Made by a program: the position numbers and the translations under genes. The notes beneath the pieces were generated by a model that made no database searches, was not told the origin of the DNA, and saw only the letters and a list, made by a program, of their open reading frames with translations. From Melanocharis versteri (taxonomy: Eukaryota; Chordata; Aves; Passeriformes; Melanocharitidae), in NCBI GenBank assembly GCA_013397845.1, contig VZTG01007794.1:1250082-1314081 (forward strand): a DNA stretch of 64,000 nucleotides, given 5' to 3'. Shown here piece by piece: positions 12,501-24,500 of the stretch (its first letter is position 1; every line of letters begins with the position of its first letter).

Positions 12501-15500
12501 TCTTTCCCTACCACCTACCAGTTTTCTCATGCTGGGCCTCCATTTGCTGCATCTTCTGTGTCAGCTCCTGCTCTCTTTGCTGGGCCTGAAGGGCTCGGGC
12601 CTTTGCCTCATTGCTAATGCTGTGCTGAATGCTCTCTTTTTCCAATCTATAAAAAAACCAAATAGGAAATAAAGAAAAATAAAAATTCATATACTGAGGA
12701 GGGTAAATTAAAAGGGTAAAGCAGAACATTCAAATAATAATAACAAAAAATCTGGCCAAGCTTTTCACATTAAACATTCTCCTCCCACTTCAGGTTATAC
12801 CAACTGACCTTTCTCTTACAATGTCAAACATTCTCCAGTGACTAGTAGAAAATGGATAAAAAGTATGATCTATTTCCTGAGAGAAAATTGGCCCTGCCGA
12901 CAAAAATAGGATTTTATTTTTAAAAATTTTAAACACAACCTCTTTTTCATAAGGAAGCTTACCAACATCCACTTTGCACCGAACATATTATCTGCATTTT
13001 CTTTTAAATGCTATTTGTTTAATTCTGCAATGAAGCTTAGGGACCTGACCCCGAGATGGACTGGTTCCCAGTGAATCAGCAGGAGATAAGTCAATGGGAG
13101 CGATTGCCACAGTGCTCGTGATACAGCTACTCTGAAAGCTTAATGAGTTTTCTTAAGCAACCAAACAAGTTTTAACTATTAATTTATGTAAATAGGAGAT
13201 GAATGCATCCATTACAATAGAGAAGACTGCTAGCACCACACAGGCCCAGCCCCTTGTGGTTCTGCTCACTGGGGGGTTGTACAGGAAGGTCTAAAGCCCA
13301 GTACTATTATTGAAGTATGCAGGCAAGAGAGCAATTTACTTGACCAGATATGCAAGATGGGGCAATCTACTCCTGAGGCAAAACAAATGCTAGACTACCA
13401 CACTCCATTGAAGCATTTTATTTAATGCAAGCCAAGCAAAAAGAGCATGGAAAACAAAACCCCAAAAAAATATATGCATATAAATTAGAAAAGATCCTGA
13501 ACTGTAAATTCAGATCTAGACTTTCCCAAAGGTCGTGAATATTTATCTGGTGCACATTGGGATCCACATTTAAAACATCAGTGAGTTCACACATACGAGG
13601 ATTGATTTCTAGATTTCAAATGACATAAGCACACACCTTTCTACTGAAATTACATTTAACAGCTTGGGATAGGCTTCAAAAAGTCTTATAAACATGTTTT
13701 ATTCTAGGGATATTACCTATTTCAGCGGACTACAAAACAGAACACAGGCACAGATCATGTAAGGATAAAGCCACATCTCATGTGGTTGCTGCACTTAACC
13801 TTTGGATTGGTGCCTAATAACCCATCCGAGATATTGCAATATCTCAGCATGACACACACAATGTTAAATCTTCTCTCTCAAATTTACCCCAAAGCAATAC
13901 AAATGGTGGGTCACATTACACTAATTCCTGGTCCTGATGTTTCAAACTCTACCTAAGGCAAAACTCCCTTGGAAATCACAGGCAGTTTCTTCTGAGGTAA
14001 GACAGCAAATACGTTTAGATAGCAAAAATATTAGAGCGTTAAGGAAACAAAGCACATTTTTAAAGGAAATTTCATATATTGAATGGCACTTTATCACATC
14101 ACTCTCACAATTGCTTCATAACCGTATTGGGGCTATCCTAAGGACTGATGCTCCCATCACTTTTTCAGTGTAAGCTCCAAATATGGAAACTATTACTATG
14201 AATATTTTTTCCGTATTTGCTAGAAACCAGTTTGTGCAAACTCTTTTATTTTATAAATGTTTTTTACCCTCAGACAGTTGTTATAAGCCCTGGATTGCTC
14301 AAAAAACCAAAGGAAAAACAAGCCACCAGCACCTCACACATTCCTCTGTCGCTTTCAGCTAAAGAAAGTGTCAGCAGCACAGTATTTTATTTAATAGTTC
14401 TCATATGCGATGGCTGTGTGCAGTTGGGTGCTGTGCTGTCATCTGGCACACAGCTGGCTGGCTGGCCTTCTGCTGGGGGTAACCTTCAGCACGGAGCAAG
14501 CTGCACAGCTCAAGATACCATGACAAACCTGTGAAGGTCCATTCCTCATCGCTAGGGCCCCTCCCGATCAACACATGCTAACCAGCAAGTTCAAAATAAA
14601 TGGAGAATCTACTGCCACCAGAAACACTCTCCTGTGTAGGGGACCCATCCAAAAGAGCCACTCACCTGCGTCACTCCCTGCATAGAGCAAACTAGCAGGA
14701 GCTCAGAAACTATGGATGCATGGTGAATGCCCTACGGCTGAAGTGTATGGGGTGGTTGAAGATGAATTTATACAGTGGATAAAAGCTCACTTGCAAAACT
14801 AGGAAAACATAGTTAATTCTTACACAGAAGAGAAGCGAAGCTTCTTAGAGGATTTTGGAATTAAAACACATCCAGTGCCACACAGAACAGTATCTGAGGT
14901 GCTTAGAACCACTCAGGGGCGAAAAAACATCCCGGAGCCAAATCTGTCTAAATGGAATGGCAAGCCCTTCACTTACACCTTGAGTTGAACTTGCTCTCTA
15001 AGACCAATCTCCCTGCCCTCCAACATATATATGGAGAAAAAAAGAGTAGAAAGTATAAAACACGCAGAAGGCAGACCAAGAGATTTCAGGATCTACTGGT
15101 AACTTTCCTGCTACAACTAACAAATAACGCAGGAGTTTTAGAAGCTTTGACACTGCCTAATTGCAATTTCTTAAATCAATTACTTCACAATTCGGAGTAA
15201 AAGAAAATCTATGCACTGTAGACAGAAGGAAACAGTCCTTAGTCCCTCCAGCATTAGTGTGAAGATATCAGAGATCTCCTCCTACAAAAACTTCAGAATT
15301 TCTTATATTCACTAATGGAAAGCACAGAGACAACATAAAGCAAAGCTACAACTGACTAATTTTGGTGACACAGGTAATATCTGAATCAGAAATGACAGCT
15401 AAAGATTAATTGTTCCAGAACTTTTCAAAACTTCATCTATAGAGATCAAAAATAGGAGACAGAGTGGTTAAAGTGCACCAGCCTGTTCTCTACTTGAATA

Positions 15501-18500
15501 CTAACACTAGCTCTACTGAGTGCAAAACACTACACATGCTAAAATACACATCTGATGATAACTCTGCATTTGGTCACAACACTGATCAGTTTTACTAAAG
15601 CAGACGCATTGAACTCATGGAAACCTTCACTTTCGTGTGAGAAAGTCAGAAGCAACCAAAGACTCAATCATGGAGCAAGCTCAAGCTCTTCTTCAGCCCT
15701 GTTCTCAAGTACACGTTTTCCACAGTGATTTTAGTTCTAAACGCCTGTTTTAAGCTGCATTATGGCTGTCAAAAGCCACAGTTAACAGAGTTAACTGGTT
15801 TGCATATCTCAATAAACTCGGTATTGGTTTGCAGTTCATGAAAATTATGCTTTTCAAATGTTCTTGACAAAACAAAAGGCACTGTGAACTGTAACTTACA
15901 GCATAGGAAGAAGAAAATTGCCATCAGTGGCAAACTTTAAAAAAATCCTTGCTGCAAATGAAGTGAAAATTCACTTTGATCTCAAAGCTAACACAAAAGT
16001 ATTCTGACTGAATTTGAGCCATCAAATTTAATAAAAAAACCAAATAAAACCCCAAACCAAACCAAAATAACGCCCAAAATCAAAACACCTTTCTCACCAC
16101 TAACAAACAAAAACTGGATCACAGATCCATTTACAAGAGAAGCCCACTCTCTGTCAAAGGGCTTTGGAGTAATGAAAAAGGAAGTATGTAAAGACTAGTG
16201 ACATAATAGTCATATCTGACATAGCTAATAGCTCATCTCTTTTTGGCTAGAAAAAAAACAGAACTTAGACTGATAAAACTTTGAATTTCCCTACGAAGTT
16301 CAATAGTAGGTATCTCTGAAAGAGTCTTTTCAGTTTGGTAACAGTAAAAATACAAAAATAAAAAATGCAGGATGATTCTTACTGTAGGATTAGGCCTCTG
16401 ACTGGAGGCTGCCAGTAATTCGGGCAAAGCAACTATGATCTGAAGTAACCACGCCTCCTATATTGACTATTTGATTTTTCCATGAAACCAACATGAGGCA
16501 TTTCAAAAAAAGCTAATGGATCCATTAGTAAGGACTATGAACTTAATTGGACAAATTAAAATACTCCAGCAATTATCTCAGTTCAGTGACACACAAGATG
16601 TTATCATAGCATTATTTCTGACATCTTCATTTCATATTAATTGTAGTTAAAAATATTGCTATAAAGCATTTTAGCTTTCATACATACTTGCTTTAACCTG
16701 AACTTCATAAATCATTAAGGATTAGCTAGCATTTAGTGTTCCAAATGCTTGAGCTATCTGAACTAACAAGACTTGTCTAAATGATGACTAGTCCTGGAAC
16801 TCTGCACCCACACTCAGACTCGGGCAGCAGGAGGACCAGTCAAGCCTAACGCTGATGCTTTTACCACATGCCTCAGTGGCCGAGCACAGACCTCTTTCCT
16901 GGATAACATGTAGCCAAGTGGGCCAGCACTGTGAGCCACTGCACAACAAATTATCTCAGAAGAGAGAAAGGACTCAGCTGAAGGCTCCCTCAGCTCTTTC
17001 AGAGGAAATGAGCTTTCTCTCCCAGTATTTTTTGAAAATAAATGTATAGCAGAAGCTTCTCTGCCAAACTGGAAAAAATCTGAGCAGTTACCCAAGCATT
17101 TTATTCCCAGTATCTTTAGTAAATCTGGCATGAAGTCACTCAAATCAATTAAAACACTTTTGAAAGTAGGACTTGAAAGACAACATGTATTAGGAGCCCT
17201 AAAGACCAAATAACTTTGGGTACAAACGCTCAGCAGTGTTTTTTGCAGTCTACTTTGCAAGCTTTCCACAATACAGGTCTAGTGGACTGTCCATTACAAG
17301 CAGCTTTCTGAATCACCTTCTCATAGGCTATTTTATCTTATTATTTCAGCTACAAGTGTCAAGGGAAGAATGGAAAATCAGAGCATATCCTTGCTCTTCT
17401 CTCAGGCTATAGGAGGAGAAAAAGCCAACCAAACAAACCACACATTCATGATAAAAAGAAAAAAAAGTACAAAAGCTGAAACAAGATGTCACAATACCTG
17501 ACTTATTCTCTAAGGGGAAACATGAGAAAATTTTTTGCTATCTCTAACTTTATTACCAGGCACTACTCAAAACCCACAATGATAAAGGTCATAAGAGAAG
17601 GTATACAGAATAAGATCACACTTCACAAACTTCTTCCCCCTGTATGTATCTTTGTATGTATGTCATACATAGAAGAATAAGGGCTCATTTTTTATTTTTT
17701 TTCAGGTTAGCAGACAGGTTGAAAGATTGGTCTACAAACATGGAAAAAAAAACCAATTTACCAAGAAGTCATTCTCCCCAGGAATAGTCTTAAATAATTC
17801 TCTCTATTAATGTAAAATTTCCTTTCAGACCAGCCTTCCAATTTCACAGCACTGCAGTATTCCATTCAGCTATTTATAATGGAGAATGTGTTTACTGAGT
17901 TTTATCATATGCTATCCAGTCTTAGTATTTTCAAACATTTAAGTAAGAAAATGCAACACAGTAAGACCTGTAATTCTGCAGGTAAACAGGTACATGCTGG
18001 TTTTAAACAAAGCTACAATTCAAAATTATTGCTTTCCCAACCTTCTAAATTAACAGAACTCTAGAGCATGTGCCTTGCTTATATGTTTGGATCAACCCAA
18101 TAAGAAGGCTCAGGGTCACAAGATTCCTCCCTTTCTTTTAAATCAGGCTTCTAACAACCTTCTGTTTAGCACTGAATGTTTTGGTTATCTTCCTTTGAAA
18201 GGCCTATGAATTTTCATCTAATAGGACCTTGTCTATTAGATAACCTATGGTTGCTCTGAATGAGGACTTAGCTGGACAGTGTTTAGTGGTTTCCTCTTAT
18301 TAAACACTAGATTTTTTTGCCATCTGAATTTTTGTAATAAAGGTTTTGATTTTTTCAGTGCTCGTGTAAATCCACACTGGACTGGACTTTATGACTCTTG
18401 GTGTTTCCACAAGGCAAAAGAAAGGCATGAAATGAATGTTCTTAGAGCAAAAAATACATAAAAAAAGATGCATGTGTGTATGCTTCTGCAAGAATTATGT

Positions 18501-21500
18501 AGAAATATCTTTTAAAAGCATCATGATCAGGTCATTTCTTTAAACCTTTCCAAGGAGCTGAAAAATTGCCCTTCCTGTATCCCATTGAGGGAATTACCCA
18601 CTGAGTTGCTCTTTTTGTCAGTTTCTGGGAGCTGACTGGATGCTGATTCTGGAGTCGGCTGCCAGGTCTTCTCAGCAGAAAGCTCAAGTTTCTGGAAACT
18701 GCCCCAGCCAGCACACTGTGTTTGGTGAGCTTCAGTAAAATCTATATTTGCATGGTCAAATTTTGAAGAAACCCAACTATTATATTAATTGGTGGATTTG
18801 AAGGACTGCATCATTGCTCAGGATACATGTGAGCCTATTCATGAGAACTGAGGCTCAAAAAAATCCAGCCAACCAAACAAAACTTAAATCTTGTTTCTTA
18901 TATTAGTTAAGAAATACAGAGTTTCCTAAAATAATGAAATGTCAGAGCTTTCTCCTCATAACCACGAGAAGCAATGAGAACCATGAGAAGTATTACAAGC
19001 AATCAGAAAAGTTATGTAAAGGTCAAGGGGTAAAAAATTCAGCATTCAAATTGATCCAGCTCTTTAAATATAGATCTAGGAAGTTAGAAGGTGCTACAGA
19101 AATAACTTGAAAGTAGAAATACATTTAAAATATGTTAATGATTCAACTAAACAAAACTTTTCACTACCCTACTAGAGATGAAAGGCTGGAAAAGACAACT
19201 CTTCCAGGCTGCTACTACTATTTCATAAAAATACATCCCCTCAAGAAAAGAAGCACTTCTTGGGCACAAAAAAGAGAAAATATTAAGCTCTGTACACATT
19301 TCCAACTTCTAAGAGACTAACTACAATTAGTTGACAAACTGGCTTGAAACTGTTTTCCCTAAAATGCAGATAAATTGTCACCTGTATTCCCACTCCCAGA
19401 ATTCAAATAATAATAATGCTAACTTGTTCGACTGTTTTCTATTTTTTTAAAGAATTTAAATTTTGCTGAAACAGAAATCAGTGCATATAACTTTCTTGTA
19501 CCCATAGATTTTTTTCCATATCTCTCTATTTAGAATGCAGCCACACCATTGGAACAACTTAATAACTTTTATATATATTTCCACTTCATATGATAAGAAG
19601 TCTACAGAAACAATGTAACACTTAAGTCTAAAATTTCCACTTTGCCCTTTATTCCCTACTGAGGGCATCAGGAGAAATTATACATTAATGGCTGCACATG
19701 AAAATAATTCCTATTCCTGCTTGCCATACTTGAAATCTACTTAAAAGTTATCTCCACTAACTGGAGATATTAACAGGCATGAGACAGATGAAAAGCTGTA
19801 GGAGCATAGGAACAGACAGACACAGAGTGTTACTCCTATGGAAGTTCCTACGAAATAAAGGATCTTGAACATAGTTCACCTGAGTGTATATGTAACTGAT
19901 GATATATTTCATCTCTACCTCTATCTGCGAGGTCAGTTAACAAAACGAAAGGAGCAGATTTCTTACTCTACATTCAGCATAACAGTAAGCCTATAACATG
20001 ATTTTACTCCTTTGGCATTGTAACCTTCAAGATATATCCAGAAAACAACCAGTTCTTCGATAACTTCTCTTCAATCTGGATAGTCCTCTGTATATCAAGT
20101 CACAGACAAATCTTATCATTAGCTTCCCTCTATTTCGATGTTAGAGAAGAAAGAAGTGTCTCTAACAGTAATTAGCATCTCCTTTTAGGTCAAATATACT
20201 GACTTGGAATCAAAATCTGATTTTTCTGGCACATTTATAAGCTTTGCCATCAAGATATGTAACTTGTAAGTAAACATCCATCCTCTCATGACTATTACCA
20301 TCAGATTGTGAACTATTTGGCTGCTAAGTCCTTATAGAAACAATTAAATACTGAGTAGAAGCTGCATGGGGAGAGGTGATTTTTGTGAAGTCTTAGTACG
20401 TAGCCCTAGCACTTCCAATATTGCACACATTTTTCTAGAATATTCTTTGTTCCACAAGCCCCTTCTACAAATGACTGTATGTTGAAATAATTGTTTAACA
20501 CAGAAGATTTTTACAGGTATGTATTTTGTATACACAAATCCACACAAATTATTTTCCCTATATTTAAAATAAAGAAATAATTTTCTTGATTTATGGTGAT
20601 TCTTGAATTTGGCACCAGCAGCCTCTTACAATGCATCTTCAGGACACATTCAAGACAGACAATGTCAGTGTAAGAGTGGTCCTTCTTTTCATCCTCTTAT
20701 AATGTGCACTCATATGACTCAATTCTTCAAGAAATTATTCTTTTTCAATCTGATTAACTCCCTGAACAACCTGATCACACAGGTGCCTGTCTTCCACTGT
20801 CAGCAGAAGCAAGTGCCTGGCAATATGTGGCGAGACATAGCCATATATTGCCACTCTAGGGACTTGCCTTTCCAGCAACAGCATAGGCTTAGACCAGGTT
20901 CAAATAACTCTGACTCTGTACTCCAAGGCTCAGCTTCTTAATACAGCAAATCCAACCATCAGGCTCCTACCATTGAATCAAAAAATGATGCAGCTAAATG
21001 ATGCAGAGACCTGATCTGCTATGAACTCACTCTGCCAATTTAAATTTGTTCAAAAACCCAATGTTTTTGGTACGTTAACTTTGTACCAGCAAGCTTTATG
21101 CTGAATCAGGTATCATCTGTCCTTCCTGCAGCTGGCATAAAGTCAGCATAAACAGGGCATTGCATGCTCTAGCTAATTAAAAAGGAAAGTGCCTGTGTGC
21201 TCACACCTGATCCGGATCAGCTCAGCACAGCTGAACGATCCAGTAGATCACAGATGCACTGTGAGTGACTGCTCAACAGTTACCTGCGTTTTTCACACAC
21301 ATTAGGTACACACACACAACCTGCACTTAAGCTGCCACAGGCCTGATATGTGGAAGCTGATAATGATCCCCAACTATTGCTGAAGTTGAGAAGTTGAGGA
21401 ATGTTTTTTTCCTGCTTCCAAAGGACCAAACCTCACAAGAACAGCTTGGGAAGAAGCAGAACCATTTGACAGAATAAAGCATTCTTCAGGATGACAATTT

Positions 21501-24500
21501 GAAAGACAATATTTGATTTTCAGGGAATTTGATCTAGGGTAAGCTAGACTTCTACCCCATCCTACAGCAAGATACCACACGTTCCAGCAAACTGACAGAC
21601 TTATGACCAAAAGCAAAAAAGATGAGAAATACTGTGCTAACATTACACTGTACTTGACTGTTGTTGATTTGCTCTAGATCTTACAAAAACATCCTAAGGA
21701 AAGGCATGCTCATCTGCCCACATGTCACAAGAGTTAGATACAAACAGGTGAGTTAAAAAAATTAAAATCCAGCCTTATATGCCTCTTATTCATTTGTTTA
21801 GCTGTGGCATAATTTTTATATTATGCTGATTGTAACTGTCTGCATATTAGTATTAGAAATAACAGACAGACAATATAACAGTTGAGGTTTTTGGTAGTGG
21901 TTTTATTGGTGGTTTTTGGTTTTTTTTTTTGAACAGGTTATAAATCTCTTCTTTATGCTGTCAAGAGTAAGAGAGAAACATATTTCAATAGCAACTTTAA
22001 AACGAAACTCACAAATTACTACCATTATGCTAAGTGCTAGATATCCCACTGTGCAGTTTTGCTTTGTGAATTTTTACCTTCTTCCATGCACACTTTTAGC
22101 CACTGATCGCACAGCCTTTCAGTGTTTTCTGCCTTTTCCTTTAAATAAACTGGCTCTGGCTCCTTCCATCTGGTTCCCCTTCCGTCAGCAACCCTGCACC
22201 TGTTCACACCTCCTCTCCTGTTGGATTCCACTGAACATTTCCTCCTCTGCCAGGGCTATTCTGGCACTCGCAACCTTTCTGTCATTCAATCCATCTGTCA
22301 GAAGTGAACTTTGTTTACCGCAAGCTTCTGCTTTCTTCTTCAAGAAGCAAAGCCCCTCAAGGTCATTGTCAAATGAACTGTCGGTGTAGATTTAAATCCA
22401 CTTCTGCTAACCAGCAGCAGATGAAGTTCTTTACAGTCCTGTATTTGTGAAGATCAGTTTGGGGTATAGGAGAAATAGTAAGAAGCAAGAGAATAGCTTT
22501 TAATCATTATTTGTTAACTCCAACAGCTAACGTGTTTTTCTTCAAATATATGTATCTGTTCCTCCTTGCTAGGGCTAACACAATTTGAGAAAGACTTTGC
22601 AGAGCTATGCAAAGAAATGGAAAAGACTCATAAAAATATTACAAATAAAATAATAAATGAAAGCTTTTCACTCTCACTTTAACACTATGTAACAGAGATA
22701 TTGACTAAAAATACAAAGAGAAAATAGGAACAGTCGAATGAGTACGTTTACAGCAAAACCTTAAAGTGGCCAACAGCACTCATTTTAAATTATTTAATCT
22801 GCAGCATTTTTTTTTTTTTACCTTACCTACTGATGTTTCAAATGCAACACTATTAAAAAAAAATCCTTAATATTTTTTCTTGTTTTCAAGCCTTGTAAAA
22901 CACACATATGCAACTCTTTGTTAGAATACTGCCTTCCACATTGAGGAAAATTGTAAAGATTCTTTGTCAGGGCTGAAACTAAATTCATATTGTCAACAGG
23001 ATACATTATTTTTAGTAATTCCTGTGTCCATATTTCTTTTCAGGAATACACTCTGATAACCAAAAGTTCCTGAATTATTAACTAACCTCCTTGACAGTCT
23101 CATTCTTCTAAAATAAGAAATGCCTTCAATTTCACTACATACCTTGGGTATCCTTTAAAAAACAGATAACCTTTCACCAAGATTAAATACAATACCAAAA
23201 AATAAAATACGTGTTTGAAATTTTGTAAGCAATTATAACAAACCACCCATTTTATTACCCTTTTACCAAAAATGAATTTGAAGTAAAGCTTTCTGGGATC
23301 AAATCCAGGAGGTAATCCAATCTCATTAGCAGAAATGCATTTATACTTACGTTAGGTCTGAATTTGACTTTAATGAAAATTGCATTGACAAATACTGCAT
23401 AAGTTTAGCTGAACAAACACTTAATACTGATCTATCCCTTATATGAGGGTTAGTCCCCGCATTTGCAAGGAAATATTTTTTTATGCTATGATCTTCTTCC
23501 ATAGGAAACTAGATGCAGGTGAACAAATGCACTGGAAATAGAAGAGGAACCCTGGTACAAAAAGAGTATGTAGCAGTGTCCCACCTGACTACAGTGACAC
23601 TTTAACTCCCCAGTGATTTAAGCCATGTAGAAGCCAACTGACCAACAAGGAGAAGCTAATCAAAACGAGTTGCTCCTGCTTCTACAAAACTATAGTTTGA
23701 TATGCAAACCACCAAACCCACAGGGGCAACCAAGAGCAGCACACTATTAACCCTGCCACGCTGCCAGCACAGCCAGGGCAAGGAGCTCAGCCCTGTCAAG
23801 TAGCTGAGAGCAGCTCATCTGCTCGCTGAGGACGGGCATCTCCCAGCTCAGCCTCTCCTGACCAATCGCCGGCACAAGGGGTGAGGAAGGAGAGCAGCCA
23901 GGCAGCCAAGGCTGGTGTGCTCGGGTCATTTGTTTTCCTTCCTCTCTCCATCCACCAGCTACTTTCTCCAGCAATGACAACCTACAGGCTGATGCTCTTC
24001 AAAGTGAAGTTGGATAAAGTCTCCAGCTGAGGACCTTTCGGGCTCTCTGTTGAATTTTTTTTCTAAGCAAGAACTTCAGGAGCAGAATTTTGCACAGCAA
24101 AGAAAAATTACCCACAAATCAACAACCGCTGTGACTGCACAAAATAAACAACTTTGAGTATACTTCTGAAAGCACAAGACAGCTTTTAAAATTGTTGAAG
24201 TTCACAAATACCAAGTGCTGACAGAAAAAGTACATTTTAGCTTATTGTAAAGACAAGCTTTCGATGTACTTGAGAGAAAAGCTTTAGAACAAGTCAGAAA
24301 TAATGATAAAAATCAGAACCATTTTTCCAGCAGCAAATTCAGCAAAAAATCCAGCAGCCTTGAATACATGTATCTGAAAGACTTCTTTGGTTCAAAAAAA
24401 TAAATCATTATCCTGTTGTCATTAGTCACACAAATAAAAAACCTAATTTGAATGAGACCAAAGTAAATATTTGATACACACTCATAAACTTATTACTGTT

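Noticed and set aside
12436..12672. Plus-strand open frame across exon 14
   Set aside because: It is only the antisense shadow of the well-supported SDCCAG8 exon 14; its leucine-rich look comes from the reverse complement of Gln/Glu codons.
16814..17269. 151-codon open frame on the minus strand in intron 13
   Set aside because: No similarity to any protein I know, no splice-site support, a mixed Ser/Cys-rich composition, and an overlapping frame on the other strand; most likely chance.
20898..20912. GGTTCAAAT word resembling a tRNA T-loop
   Set aside because: No matching A-box, anticodon arm or acceptor stem around it.
21916..22389. 157-codon plus-strand open frame after a T-run
   Set aside because: It begins in low-complexity T/G sequence and continues through a pyrimidine-rich stretch, which favours long Phe/Leu/Ser/Pro frames by composition alone.
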